Of a stretch of DNA of 64,000 bases, positions 26,997-35,796 are shown piece by piece. This stretch comes from a bacterium (lineage in GTDB: Bacteria; Vulcanimicrobiota; Vulcanimicrobiia; Vulcanimicrobiales; Vulcanimicrobiaceae), in assembly GCA_021805775.1 (NCBI GenBank), contig JAJZED010000002.1, positions 24,390 to 88,389 of the forward strand, read 5' to 3'. Under the pieces are notes generated by a model, which saw only the letters and a list, made by a program, of their open reading frames with translations, searched no databases and was not told where the DNA came from. The position numbers and the translations under genes were made by a program. The stretch's first letter is position 1, and every line of letters begins with the position of its first letter.

Positions 26997-27554
26997 TCAG
27001 ACCTCCATCACTTCTTTTTCTTTCGAAACGACCAGCACGTCGATATCTTTGCTGTACCGATCGGTCAATTTTTGCAGATGCTCCTGCATCCGTTTGCTTT
27101 CGTCTTCGGTAATCGTCGAGCTCTTGAGTTGCCCTTTGATATCGTCGTGCGCCTTATGCCGCACGTTGCGAAGCGCAATTTTCCCATCTTCCGACTTCTT
27201 CTTTATGACCTTCACGAGATCGCGGCGACGCTCTTCGTTCAACGGCGGTACGCTCATGCGGATAGTCGTTCCATCGACGTTCGGGCTCATGCCGAGATCG
27301 CTTTTTTCAATCGCTTTGCGAATTTCACCGACGACGCCCTTATCGTAGGCGGTAATAACGAGCGTCCGAGCGTCTGGGGTGGCGATACCGGCGACTTGCT
27401 TGAGCGGCACGCTCTGCCCATAGGCATCGACGTGCAGACGGTCGAGCAACGCCGGCGTGGCGCGACCGGTGCGGATCGCGGCGAACTCGGCGCGGGTCGC
27501 ATCGACGCATTTCTGCATCTTGCTCTCGACGTCCTTAAAAAATAAATCGTTCAT
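26997..27554 (-). CDS. frr: Ribosome recycling factor
   Basis: It splits post-termination ribosomes with EF-G. The 185-residue protein shows the family layout: [17 protein letters not shown] near the start, the [19 protein letters not shown] strand region, [20 protein letters not shown] and the long C-terminal helix with KAHDDIKG. It overlaps pyrH by four bases, the usual order pyrH-frr. Confidence 0.97.
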   Translation of the reverse strand: MNDLFFKDVESKMQKCVDATRAEFAAIRTGRATPALLDRLHVDAYGQSVPLKQVAGIATPDARTLVITAYDKGVVGEIRKAIEKSDLGMSPNVDGTTIRMSVPPLNEERRRDLVKVIKKKSEDGKIALRNVRHKAHDDIKGQLKSSTITEDESKRMQEHLQKLTDRYSKDIDVLVVSKEKEVMEV

Positions 27555-28303
27555 TCAGCTCCTCCGGCGATCACCGTCGCCTCATTTTTACCAACGTAGG
27601 TTCCGATCGCTTCGCCGTCAATGGCGCGCCGAATATTCCCCGAGACCCCCATGTCGAAGACGAGGATCGGCAGGCGATTGTCCATGCAGAGCGCCATCGC
27701 CGTCGTATCCATAACTTCCAGACCGCGGTTGAGGGCGTCCATGTAATCGATGCGCTCGAAGCGCCGCGCATCGGGATCCTTCTTCGGATCGGAGGTATAG
27801 ATGCCGTCGACCTTGGTCGCTTTGAGGATCGCCTGCGCCCCGACCTCGACGGCTCGCAACGCCGCCGCCGTATCGGTCGTGAAATACGGGTTTCCGGTTC
27901 CCGCTGCGAAAATAACCACGCGCCCTTTTTCAAGATGTCGGATCGCGCGACGGCGGATATACGGCTCGGCGATTTGGTGCATGGCAATCGCCGTCTGCAC
28001 GCGCGACGGAACCCCGATCCGTTCGAGCGCGTCTTGCAGGGCCAGTGCGTTAATGGTCGTAGCGAGCATCCCCATGTAATCTGCGGTCGCGCGCTCCATG
28101 CCCGCAGCCTCATGTTCTTTTCCGCGCCAGATATTGCCGCCGCCGACGACGACGGCAATGCTTATGCCGCTGCGGGCGACATCGGCGATCTCGCGCGCCA
28201 TCGTCTCGGTCGTTCGCACGTCTACTCCGTTGGCGCTCGAAGCGAACGCCTCACCGGAGAGTTTTATGAGAACGCGGGAAAAGCGCGCGGTGCTTGCCTC
28301 CAC
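27551..28303 (-). CDS. pyrH: Uridylate kinase
   Basis: It phosphorylates UMP to UDP. The 250-residue amino-acid-kinase fold shows [21 protein letters not shown], the [20 protein letters not shown] helix and [20 protein letters not shown] with [12 protein letters not shown] for nucleotide binding. It lies six bases after tsf and overlaps frr. Confidence 0.97.
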   Translation of the reverse strand: MEASTARFSRVLIKLSGEAFASSANGVDVRTTETMAREIADVARSGISIAVVVGGGNIWRGKEHEAAGMERATADYMGMLATTINALALQDALERIGVPSRVQTAIAMHQIAEPYIRRRAIRHLEKGRVVIFAAGTGNPYFTTDTAAALRAVEVGAQAILKATKVDGIYTSDPKKDPDARRFERIDYMDALNRGLEVMDTTAMALCMDNRLPILVFDMGVSGNIRRAIDGEAIGTYVGKNEATVIAGGAE

Positions 28304-28309
28304 GTATGC

Positions 28310-28915
28310 CTACTCGCCTAGCGCGAACTTCACGAAACGTCGAACGCGAATATTTTCGCCGAGCGCTCCGACGGCGGCATTGACGAGATCTCCGACCGTG
28401 ATCGAATCATCTTTTACGAACGACTGATCGAGTAAACAGTGCTCTTCGTACCATTTATTGAGTTTGCCCTCGACGATTTTCGCGGCGACCTCCGGGGGCT
28501 TACCCGCCGGCACCGACTCTTCGAGTTCCTTGCGCGCCTGCGCAACGATCTCTTCGGGAACCGAAGCGCGGTCGAGGTAGGCGGGAGACATCGCCGCGAC
28601 ATGCATCGCGACGTCGCGCACGAGCTCGCTGAATTTCGGGTTCCGCGCGACAAAATCGGTCTCCGAGTTCACCTCGACGAGAACGCCGATCTTTCCGCCG
28701 GCGTGAATGTAGCTGCCGACCAACCCCTCGTTCGCAGCTCGTTCCGATTTTTTCTGCGCTTGCGCCGCACCGCGTTCGAGGAGCAACGCCTTCGCTCGCT
28801 CGCGATCGCCGGCGGCTTCTACCAGTGCTTTTCTGCAATCCATCATCGGGGCGCTGGTCTCGTCGCGTAGGGCCTTGATCTCGTCGGCCTTCGGTTGGTA
28901 GGTCATAGTACTCAC
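28310..28915 (-). CDS. tsf: Elongation factor Ts
   Basis: The GDP-exchange factor for EF-Tu. At 201 residues it is the short, single core-domain form: N-terminal UBA-like domain (IKALRDETSAPMMDCRKAL) and the core with VEVNSETDFVARN. GTG at 28915 is preferred to ATG at 28906 because AAGGAG lies seven bases before the GTG. It follows rpsB by 93 bases containing a hairpin. Confidence 0.96.
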   Translation of the reverse strand: MSTMTYQPKADEIKALRDETSAPMMDCRKALVEAAGDRERAKALLLERGAAQAQKKSERAANEGLVGSYIHAGGKIGVLVEVNSETDFVARNPKFSELVRDVAMHVAAMSPAYLDRASVPEEIVAQARKELEESVPAGKPPEVAAKIVEGKLNKWYEEHCLLDQSFVKDDSITVGDLVNAAVGALGENIRVRRFVKFALGE

Positions 28916-28922
28916 AGATTCT

Positions 28923-28928
28923 CTCCTT
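28923..28928 (-). promoter_or_regulatory. Shine-Dalgarno site deciding the tsf start
   Basis: AAGGAG is seven bases before GTG 28915 but sixteen before the ATG at 28906, so the GTG is the better start. Confidence 0.8.
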
Positions 28929-28958
28929 GGCTTGCGTTTGCTTTCATGCGCGCGAAGA

Positions 28959-28976
28959 GAGGCCGACGACGGCCTC
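28959..28976 (-). terminator. Hairpin between rpsB and tsf
   Basis: GAGGCCG and CGGCCTC form a seven-base-pair perfect stem around a four-base loop. On the mRNA strand no U run follows, so it is more likely a processing, attenuation or stability element than a full terminator. Confidence 0.5.
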
Positions 28977-29008
28977 CCTTGCGACGGGTCTCTTCACGGT
29001 CGCGACGA

Positions 29009-29779
29009 CTAGCCGGCGACGGCCTCAGTTGCCTCGAAGGCGCCTGCTTCATTGACGGGGGCTTGGGCGTAAACCGCGCCGTCGAAGGAGCTCTCCGCCT
29101 CGGTCCGGCCCTCGATGATCGCGTCGGCCATCTTGCCGACCATCAGCTTCACGGCGCGAATCGCGTCGTCGTTCCCGGGGATCGGGTAGTCGATCTCGTC
29201 GGGGTCGCAGTTGGTATCGATCACCGCGATCGTCGGGATGCCGAGCTTGCGCGCTTCGAGGACCGCGATGCGCTCTTTCTTCGGATCGACGATGAAGATC
29301 GCGTCGGGGAGGCGATGCATCTCTTTGATGCCGCCGAGGAAGCGCTCGAGCTTGTTGAGCTCGTCTTGAAGTTTGGCAACCTCTTTCTTGGGCAAGCGGT
29401 CGAAGTCGCCTTGGAGGCGCATCTCTTCGAGCTCGCGGAGGCGGGAGATGCGTTTCTGAATCGTCGAGAAGTTCGTCAGCGTTCCACCCAACCAGCGCTG
29501 GTTGATGTAGAAGGTTCCGGCGCGCTCCGCCTCATCTTTCACGACCTCTTGGGCCTGTTTTTTCGTTCCGACGAAAAGAATGACGCGCCCCTCGCGCGAC
29601 ATCTGCTTGACGACCTCGTAGGTGTCGCGGACGCGCTGGAGCGTGATGGCGAGATCGATAATGTAAATTCCGTTGCGTTCCTGGAAGATGTACGGTTTCA
29701 TCTTCGGATTCCAACGGCGGGTCTGGTGACCGAAATGCACGCCTGCTTCAAGAAGCTCGCGCATAGAGATAACGGACAT
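29009..29779 (-). CDS. rpsB: 30S ribosomal protein S2
   Basis: The protein has 256 residues from ATG 29779: [20 protein letters not shown], then [20 protein letters not shown], the FINQRW-equivalent [14 protein letters not shown] and [20 protein letters not shown], all standard S2 blocks. An AGGA-type ribosome site is nine bases upstream. The frame is open a further 84 codons, but these lie in the leader and divergent promoter. It leads the rpsB-tsf-pyrH-frr operon. Confidence 0.97.
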   Translation of the reverse strand: MSVISMRELLEAGVHFGHQTRRWNPKMKPYIFQERNGIYIIDLAITLQRVRDTYEVVKQMSREGRVILFVGTKKQAQEVVKDEAERAGTFYINQRWLGGTLTNFSTIQKRISRLRELEEMRLQGDFDRLPKKEVAKLQDELNKLERFLGGIKEMHRLPDAIFIVDPKKERIAVLEARKLGIPTIAVIDTNCDPDEIDYPIPGNDDAIRAVKLMVGKMADAIIEGRTEAESSFDGAVYAQAPVNEAGAFEATEAVAG

Positions 29780-29854
29780 GAAGGGGTTCCTTTCAGCTGG
29801 CCCCCGACCGCGGTGCTCTCCGAGCGGTGCGAACGTTTCTTTGGGGCCATCGCA

Positions 29855-29874
29855 GCCCGGCCTCCGTGCCGGGC
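29855..29874 (-). promoter_or_regulatory. Hairpin in the rpsB leader
   Basis: GCCCGGC and GCCGGGC pair over seven base pairs around a six-base loop, starting about ten bases after the predicted transcription start and ~75 bases before the rpsB ATG. Several bacteria autoregulate rpsB through S2 binding its leader; whether this hairpin is such a site is inference. Confidence 0.4.
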
Positions 29875-29891
29875 GAGTTGACAACCCTCGG

Positions 29892-29922
29892 AGTATAGCA
29901 CGGGCGGAGGGAGGTTGTGCAA
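29892..29922 (-). promoter_or_regulatory. Predicted rpsB operon promoter
   Basis: On the minus strand TATACT (29892-29897) is preceded directly by TGC, an extended -10. TTGCAC (29917-29922) is a fair -35, although its 19-base spacing is long. Transcription would start near 29885, giving a leader of about 105 bases. Confidence 0.55.
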
Positions 29923-29927
29923 GCGCG

Positions 29928-29933
29928 AAGGAG
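29928..29933 (+). promoter_or_regulatory. Shine-Dalgarno site for rfbB
   Basis: AAGGAG is six bases before ATG 29940 and fixes that start against an open frame running 54 codons further upstream. Confidence 0.8.
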
Positions 29934-29939
29934 CGACCG

Positions 29940-30944
29940 ATGCGATATCTCGTTACCGGCGGTCTCGGCTTCATCGGCTCGGCCTTCATCCGCCTGCTTG
30001 CCGCCGAACGCCCCGAGATCGAGATCGTCAATCTCGACGCGATGACCTACGCCGCAAATCCAGCGAACCTCGCGCAGCTGCCCGCCGGGGCGCGCTACCG
30101 ATTCGTGAAGGGCGATATCACCGACCCGAGCGCGGTTGCCGAAGGGATCGGCGACGGGGTCGATGCGATCGTGAACTTCGCCGCCGAGACCCACGTCGAC
30201 CGCTCGATCCTCGATCCGGAGGCCTTTCTGCGCACCGATATCCTCGGAACGCATACCCTGCTCGAGGCGGTCCGCGAGCGAGGCATCGCCCGCTACCTCC
30301 AGGTCTCTACCGACGAGGTCTACGGGGATGTCGAGAGCGGTGAATCCGTCGAAAGCTCCCCCCTGCGCCCGCGCAGCCCCTATAGCGCGAGCAAGGCCGG
30401 TGGCGACCTCCAGGTGCTCGCCTACCGCGCCACCTATAGCCTCCCGGTGCTCATCACCCGCGGCAGCAATACCTACGGGCCCTACCAGTACCCCGAGAAG
30501 CTCATTCCCCTCTTCGTGACCAATCTAATCGACGACCAGAGCGTCCCGCTCTACGGTGACGGTCTCCAGGTCCGCGACTGGCTCCACGTCGAGGATCACG
30601 CCCGCGGCATCCTGAGCGTCCTCGAGCGGGGCGAGCTCGGCGAGGTCTACAACATCGGCGGCGGCAATCCACGGACCAACATCGAGATCACCCGGCGTCT
30701 TCTCGCCGGATGCGGACGTGCGTTCGAGAGCCACGTCCGGCACGTCGCCGACCGCGAAGGGCACGACCGCCGCTACGCCATCACCAGCGCAAAAGCTCAT
30801 GCGCTCGGCTGGCGCCCGCAGATAGAATTCGAACGAGGGCTCGAAGAGAGCATCGACTGGTACCGGAAGCATGAATCGTGGTGGCGCCCGCTCAAGTCGG
30901 GTGAATTCCTCGCTTACTACCAGCGCCAGTACGCGCACCGATAA
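29940..30944 (+). CDS. rfbB: dTDP-glucose 4,6-dehydratase
   Basis: An SDR-superfamily enzyme of 334 residues that turns dTDP-glucose into dTDP-4-keto-6-deoxyglucose. The NAD loop TGGLGFIGS is at 6-14; [12 protein letters not shown], the catalytic [11 protein letters not shown] and the YxxxK pair in PYSASKAG follow, then [14 protein letters not shown] and [13 protein letters not shown]. It is divergent from rpsB and followed after 15 bases by the matching nucleotidyltransferase, supplying activated deoxysugar for the surface-glycan genes beyond. Confidence 0.94.
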   Translation: MRYLVTGGLGFIGSAFIRLLAAERPEIEIVNLDAMTYAANPANLAQLPAGARYRFVKGDITDPSAVAEGIGDGVDAIVNFAAETHVDRSILDPEAFLRTDILGTHTLLEAVRERGIARYLQVSTDEVYGDVESGESVESSPLRPRSPYSASKAGGDLQVLAYRATYSLPVLITRGSNTYGPYQYPEKLIPLFVTNLIDDQSVPLYGDGLQVRDWLHVEDHARGILSVLERGELGEVYNIGGGNPRTNIEITRRLLAGCGRAFESHVRHVADREGHDRRYAITSAKAHALGWRPQIEFERGLEESIDWYRKHESWWRPLKSGEFLAYYQRQYAHR

Positions 30945-30959
30945 GGAGATCGCTCGCCC

Positions 30960-31697
30960 ATGAAAGGCATCATCCTCGCTGGTGGCCTCGGGAGCCGCTT
31001 GCGCCCGCTCACGAAGGTCACGAACAAGCATCTCTTGCCGATCTACGACAAGCCGATGATCTACTATCCGATCGAAACGCTGGTTCGTGCCGGCATCAAA
31101 GATATTATGATCGTTACCGGTGGAAATTCGGCGGGCGATTTTCTTCGGCTGCTCGGGAACGGCTCCGAGTTCGGCCTGAAGGATATCTATTACACCTACC
31201 AAGAGGGCGAAGGCGGGATCGCCGACGCGCTCAAACTCTGCGAGCACTTCGCCGAAGGGAACCGCGTCGTCGTTATTCTCGGCGATAACATCGTACAGGA
31301 CGATATTTCGCCGTACGTGCGACGCTTCGAGCAACAGGATTCAGGCGCGCGCATTCTTCTGAAATCCGTTCCGGACCCCGAGCGCTTCGGCGTGCCCGAA
31401 CTCGACGGCGAGCGCATCGTGCGGATCGAAGAGAAGCCCGCGCAGCCGAAGAGCGGGTATGCGGTAACCGGGATCTATATGTACGACCGTCGCGTCTTCG
31501 ATTTTATCCGCCGCATCAAGCCGTCGCACCGCGGAGAACTCGAAATCACCGACGTGAACAACCACTACATTCGCGAAGGCGACCTTCACTACGACGTTCT
31601 CGACGGCTGGTGGACCGATGCCGGCCAATTCGAATCGCTCTTCAATGCGACCCAGCTGATCGCACGCGAACGGATGGAATCGGGCGAAAGCTCGTGA
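30960..31697 (+). CDS. Glucose-1-phosphate thymidylyltransferase-type nucleotidyltransferase
   Basis: The product has 245 residues. The sugar-nucleotidyltransferase signature is IILAGGLGSRLRPLTKVTNK followed by HLLPIYDKPMIYYPIETL; the ILGDNI and GWWTDAG motifs match RmlA-like enzymes. It is shorter than E. coli RmlA (about 290), matching the short forms that lack the C-terminal oligomerisation helices. It follows rfbB and presumably provides dTDP-glucose for it. Confidence 0.88.
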   Translation: MKGIILAGGLGSRLRPLTKVTNKHLLPIYDKPMIYYPIETLVRAGIKDIMIVTGGNSAGDFLRLLGNGSEFGLKDIYYTYQEGEGGIADALKLCEHFAEGNRVVVILGDNIVQDDISPYVRRFEQQDSGARILLKSVPDPERFGVPELDGERIVRIEEKPAQPKSGYAVTGIYMYDRRVFDFIRRIKPSHRGELEITDVNNHYIREGDLHYDVLDGWWTDAGQFESLFNATQLIARERMESGESS

Positions 31698-31715
31698 TGA
31701 GGGCGAGGTAGCCAA

Positions 31716-32426
31716 ATGCCGTTTTGTTCCGTCTGCGATACGGAGGTCGCGGCCTGGCTGCCGCATCCTAACGCCGCTGACCGCAGTCCGCTCATGTCCA
31801 TGATGGGGACCGTTGGCTCCGACCTGCAAAATTATCTCTGCCCGAACTGCGGCTGTAACGATCGCGACCGTCACCTCTGGCTTTACCTCACCATCTCCGG
31901 GCTCGCAGATCGCATCACCGGCGCGCGCGTCCTCCACATCGCCCCGGAAGCGAAAATTTCACCGCTTATAGCAGCCCGTCGGCCCAGCCGTTACGTCCGC
32001 GGTGACCTATTCCCAACCTCGCCGGATTTCGTTCGTGTCGATTGCGAGCGAATGGAATTTCCCGACGCCAGCTTCGATCTTATTCTTTGCAACCACGTCC
32101 TGGAGCACGTTACCGACCCCGAGGCTGCATCGCGCGAGTTTTATCGCACCCTCACATCCGACGGATATCTCGTCGCGCAGACGCCATACGTCCCAACGCT
32201 TCGCTATCGAATGGAATTCACCGAGAAGCTTTCACCGGAACGAGCACGTTTCTTCTATGGCCAAGAAGACCACGTTCGGCTCTTCGGCCGAGACGTTGTT
32301 GACTGCATTCGTAGCTCCGGGCTCGAAGGCGACCTCTTCCCGCACGGACGCGTACTTCCGCAGCACGACGCAACTCGGTATGGTTGCAACCCGCTCGAGC
32401 CGTTTTTTTTATTCACGAAAAAATAG
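31716..32426 (+). CDS. SAM-dependent class I methyltransferase with N-terminal zinc ribbon
   Basis: The product has 236 residues. Cysteines at 4, 7, 42 and 45 (FCSVC and LCPNC) form a likely zinc ribbon. The methyltransferase part follows with ARVLHIAPEAKIS as motif I, a degenerate form of the Gly-rich loop, and FDLILCNHVLEHVTDPE as motif IV/post-II. It is typical of methyltransferases in glycan clusters. It follows the dTDP-sugar genes and its 3' end overlaps the convergent WbqC gene by 14 bases. Confidence 0.8.
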   Translation: MPFCSVCDTEVAAWLPHPNAADRSPLMSMMGTVGSDLQNYLCPNCGCNDRDRHLWLYLTISGLADRITGARVLHIAPEAKISPLIAARRPSRYVRGDLFPTSPDFVRVDCERMEFPDASFDLILCNHVLEHVTDPEAASREFYRTLTSDGYLVAQTPYVPTLRYRMEFTEKLSPERARFFYGQEDHVRLFGRDVVDCIRSSGLEGDLFPHGRVLPQHDATRYGCNPLEPFFLFTKK

Positions 32427-33135
32427 CCGGAACAATCCTCGCCTCTTCAAAATATGCGCGTATCGCCGACGGCTCGTTCCACATCATAACATCGAGAATG
32501 GAGAGGCCCGGTTCATAGGTAAACGTCCCGGTTTGGTAGACGAAGTCAGCGGTCTCGAGAAAAGAGAGCGTGACGCCGCGCGATGAGAAATCGAGCGGAT
32601 TAAAAAGTTCTCGCCCTCCGATAGGATTGACATATTCATCGGCCCCCACTGCACCGGCGATCCGTGGCGCCCAGCCTCCGGCACCGGCCTGCTCGGGGAG
32701 ATCGAGGCCCATGTCCGAGCAAATTTCGTACCGAAATGGAACGCCGAGGTAGGAGCAGACAAGCTCGAGAGCCCGAACGTTAACTGCGACTAACGACTCA
32801 TCATTTCGCGAAAATGTTTCGCGGACAATATCTTCCACTACTTTAGAAAATGGTGCCCGCTTACGATAATGACTTAGCGCACCGAGGACTCGCCTCGACG
32901 CAGCATCGTTATCGCCAACACAAACCTCGCGAATGCGCTGCGATCGAGAAGCATTTTGAATCGGCAGTTGAATATACGCCCACCCTCCATCGCGTTTCAG
33001 TACGCGATTTCGCGTGATCCACGATTTTGGCGTGTATTGCGTTATATCAAAAACAATCCAGCGATCGGTACGAGCAATCAGGGCAAAGTGACCCGCATTC
33101 GGGAAAAAATACGGCTGCATGATTGCCAAGCGCAT
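32413..33135 (-). CDS. WbqC-family protein
   Basis: A 240-residue member of the WbqC-like family found in O-antigen and similar clusters: it opens MRLAIMQPYFFPNAGHFALI, then WIVFDITQYTPKSWITRNRV. The biochemical role is thought to be in acyl-amino or glycyl modification of sugars, but I would not assign it more exactly. It is the last gene of the minus-strand run from 35553 and lies four bases after a DegT aminotransferase. Confidence 0.88.
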   Translation of the reverse strand: MRLAIMQPYFFPNAGHFALIARTDRWIVFDITQYTPKSWITRNRVLKRDGGWAYIQLPIQNASRSQRIREVCVGDNDAASRRVLGALSHYRKRAPFSKVVEDIVRETFSRNDESLVAVNVRALELVCSYLGVPFRYEICSDMGLDLPEQAGAGGWAPRIAGAVGADEYVNPIGGRELFNPLDFSSRGVTLSFLETADFVYQTGTFTYEPGLSILDVMMWNEPSAIRAYFEEARIVPAIFS

Positions 33136-33139
33136 GAAT

Positions 33140-34342
33140 TTACGTCAAAAATTCCTGCAAGGCTTTCGCATTTAGAGACGCGTCCCGAATGATACCGACA
33201 ATATTATCAACATCCTCATCAGTCACGAGAGCTCCGATCGGCAGCTGGATCAGTTTCGAACAAAGGCTGTCGGTAGTCTTGAGACGCTCGACATATTGCG
33301 GATACTGCGTTGCATAAGGGACGCTTCGGTGCACTCCCGGGGAAAAATACTTCCGGGCGTAGATATTTTCGGCTTTCAGGAGACGGGCAAGCTGATCGCG
33401 TGAAAGTCCGAACAGGTTGGCATCGACGGCACAAACCAGATACTGCCTGTTCGAAAAATCAACTCCCGAGGGCTCGCAAATTTCCATTCCCGGAATATCG
33501 GCAAGGCCCGCGGCATAACGAGCGGCGAGGCTTTGATTTCGCGCGATATGTTCGTCGAGATCGTCAAGGCTCATGAGCGCGATGGCCGCTTGCGCCTCCG
33601 ACATTCGTCCGTTTGTCGTTACCGGGACCTCAACGATACGTCCCATTCCGTATCCGCAGCGCATGTTACGGAGAAGCGCTGCAAGGTCGTCATCGTTCGT
33701 GCAGATGCAACCGCCCTCTGTCGATCCCAACACCTTCGTGGCGTGAAACGAAAAGACCTCAGCTAGCCCGAAACCACCTAAACGGCGATCCCCGACTCTC
33801 GATCCGATACCGTGTGCCGAGTCATAAAATACCGGTACGCCTTTCGATTCGGCGAAGCGCGCGATCGATGGAAAATCTACCGCACCGCCCCACAAGTTTA
33901 CCGCAAGAATGGCGCGCACGTCGGCCTCGAAGGCTTCCTCCAGCAACTCTGGCGTCAGATGATGCGTCGACGCATCAACGTCGCAGAAAACCGGATCCAA
34001 GCCGGCGAATGACACCGCCTGCGCGGTTCCAACAAAAGTAAATCCCGGCACGACGATCTTACCGTCTCGAAAGAGCGCCTTGGCGATCATGATAAGCCCA
34101 ATCGTCGCGTTGGTAACGGCAATCGCGTGGCGTACTCCGAAAAATTCCTCTAACCGCGCTTCCAATCGCTCCAACAGCGGCCCATGATTGGTGTAATATC
34201 TCCGGTGAAAGATATCGCGCATCGCCGACTCATAGCGCTCCCAAGAGGGAAAGTACAGCTGGCCAACCGGGATGACGTTGGAAAACTTCGGTTCCCCACC
34301 GGCAATGGCAAATTCGGCAGCCGAACGCTTCACTGCCATCAC
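33140..34342 (-). CDS. DegT/DnrJ/EryC1/StrS-family PLP aminotransferase (first copy)
   Basis: The product has 400 residues. The PLP lysine lies in FSFHATKVLGSTEGG, preceded by VPVFYDSAHGIGS (Asp pairs with the pyridine N) and AIAVTNATIGLIM near residue 75. These enzymes add an amino group to nucleotide-linked ketosugars. A GTG at 34342 overlaps the upstream stop (GTGA), with ATG at 34339 equally possible; AAGGGAGG stands just upstream. It is paired with a second, divergent family member upstream. Confidence 0.92.
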   Translation of the reverse strand: MMAVKRSAAEFAIAGGEPKFSNVIPVGQLYFPSWERYESAMRDIFHRRYYTNHGPLLERLEARLEEFFGVRHAIAVTNATIGLIMIAKALFRDGKIVVPGFTFVGTAQAVSFAGLDPVFCDVDASTHHLTPELLEEAFEADVRAILAVNLWGGAVDFPSIARFAESKGVPVFYDSAHGIGSRVGDRRLGGFGLAEVFSFHATKVLGSTEGGCICTNDDDLAALLRNMRCGYGMGRIVEVPVTTNGRMSEAQAAIALMSLDDLDEHIARNQSLAARYAAGLADIPGMEICEPSGVDFSNRQYLVCAVDANLFGLSRDQLARLLKAENIYARKYFSPGVHRSVPYATQYPQYVERLKTTDSLCSKLIQLPIGALVTDEDVDNIVGIIRDASLNAKALQEFLT

Positions 34343-35553
34343 AGCGCCCCTCCCTTAAATTCGGTACGAATCTCCGCCGCATGCGCTTTCATGAATACCA
34401 GTAGGCCGACAACCTCCCGTATATCCTCTTCGCTCACGTGTTCGCCACAAGGCAGGAGCAGAAATCTCTCGGCAAGGCGCTCCGTTTCACGCAAGTCTTC
34501 GCAGATTGTAGAATAGGCCATCTTCTTCAAATGCTGGGGCGGCGAGTAATACGGCCTTACCAGGGCCCCTTCGGCATGCAAAAGGTCGATCGTTTCCCGC
34601 CGAGAGAGCGGCCAAGTATCGAGTAACTCTACCACTATCGTTTTAAAACAACGTTGCTCGTTTTCGTCAAACTCCAGTAATCGAATTTCAGGAATGTTCT
34701 CAAGTAACGATCGGTAGAGGTGATACCGCCCCCTGTTTCTTTCTATCTGATCGGGAAGGTCGTCGATCGCCGCATGCGCCATCGCGGCATGGACTTCGTT
34801 GAGCTTGGCATTAAGGCCGAGTGCGACGACCTTGTCTTCGTTTGCAAAGCCAAAACCGCGAACATAAGATAATTGCTCGGCCAGCTCCGCGTCGTCGGTC
34901 GTAACGTACCCGCCCTCGAAACCGTTGAGCAATTTACTGGAATGCATCGAAAAACACTCGGCTCGCCCGAAGCCCCCGATCATCCTGCCGCGATAACTTT
35001 CCATAGCCGACTCAACCGAATCAAAAACCAGCGGAATACCCGTCTCTTTCGAGAGCGCTTCCATGCCGGCCACATCACAATTGTTGACGATAGGGTGGGG
35101 GGCCAATAATAGCGCCGTTTGTTCGTTTATGGCTTTTATTGCAAATTCAGGATCCATCGCCAGTGTTTTCGAGTTTATCTCGCAGAAATGCGGAGTGAGC
35201 CCGGTCCAAGATACGATATCAGCGAGGCGTCGATATGTCAGTGAAGGCATGACTAATTCGGTGCGCCCGTCCAGCGCAAGCGACTTAATGGTAGTAACGA
35301 TGGCCCAAAAAGCGTTAGAGAAAGCTACGCAATATTTCACTCCGTGAAGTCGAGCCAATCGGGCTTCAAGTTTGCGAACGAGCGGCCCGCCATTAGTATA
35401 TCGCCGCGCTTCAAAGAATTCACGAGAATAGGTCAAAAATTGTTCGATGTCCGGGCGCACCAAGTTTGGGGTTCCGCGCACAAATTCGAATGTTTTCGCT
35501 CCGCCAAAACGAGCGAGGTCCCCGGTCCGATGTTTCTGATTAACCGTCGACAT
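34339..35553 (-). CDS. DegT/DnrJ/EryC1/StrS-family PLP aminotransferase (second copy)
   Basis: The protein has 404 residues. The PLP lysine is in CFSMHSSKLLNGFEGGYV, with IPLFDSVESAMESY-type residues (GIPLVFDSVESAMES) before it. It is clearly related to the neighbouring copy but well diverged, so they probably act on different sugars or form a heteromer. ATG at 35553 is preferred to the one at 35580 because AAGGAAAG stands eight bases upstream of it. Confidence 0.9.
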   Translation of the reverse strand: MSTVNQKHRTGDLARFGGAKTFEFVRGTPNLVRPDIEQFLTYSREFFEARRYTNGGPLVRKLEARLARLHGVKYCVAFSNAFWAIVTTIKSLALDGRTELVMPSLTYRRLADIVSWTGLTPHFCEINSKTLAMDPEFAIKAINEQTALLLAPHPIVNNCDVAGMEALSKETGIPLVFDSVESAMESYRGRMIGGFGRAECFSMHSSKLLNGFEGGYVTTDDAELAEQLSYVRGFGFANEDKVVALGLNAKLNEVHAAMAHAAIDDLPDQIERNRGRYHLYRSLLENIPEIRLLEFDENEQRCFKTIVVELLDTWPLSRRETIDLLHAEGALVRPYYSPPQHLKKMAYSTICEDLRETERLAERFLLLPCGEHVSEEDIREVVGLLVFMKAHAAEIRTEFKGGAL

Positions 35554-35561
35554 TAGGTTGA

Positions 35562-35569
35562 CTTTCCTT
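35562..35569 (-). promoter_or_regulatory. Shine-Dalgarno site for the second DegT gene
   Basis: AAGGAAAG ends eight bases before ATG 35553; no comparable site precedes the Met at 35580. Confidence 0.6.
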
Positions 35570-35580
35570 CGATCCATCAA

Positions 35581-35796
35581 GGGAACCTGCAGGCCGAACC
35601 TTATCGGAAAAACGCGTTCCCGGCCCTTCCGTCTTGCCCGAGAGATTCGGCTGAATCACTTTGGGCATCGCAGTTTCGCGCCTAAAGTTTACAATCACAA
35701 AATACCTTCCGGAAGGCACGTCGGCGGGCGGGGGGCGACGGCCCGATTGCCGGTAAGGTAATCGCTCCCCGCCGAACGAATAACCACCACGACCCT
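35581..35796. other. Divergent intergenic region with a CCTTCCGGAAGG palindrome
   Basis: This 216-base gap separates the DegT gene (minus) from the spermidine-synthase-like gene (plus) and should hold both promoters. A perfect 12-base palindrome, CCTTCCGGAAGG, lies at 35705-35716 and could be an operator. I could not assign confident -10/-35 pairs on either strand. Confidence 0.4.

Noticed and set aside
29878-29899. TTGACA followed by TATAGC on the plus strand before rfbB
   Set aside because: Only ten bases separate the hexamers, far from the usual 16-18, so it is unlikely to be a working promoter.
29780-30031. 84-residue N-terminal extension of ribosomal protein S2
   Set aside because: It would read through the promoter, leader hairpin and ribosome site; S2 begins at [10 protein letters not shown].
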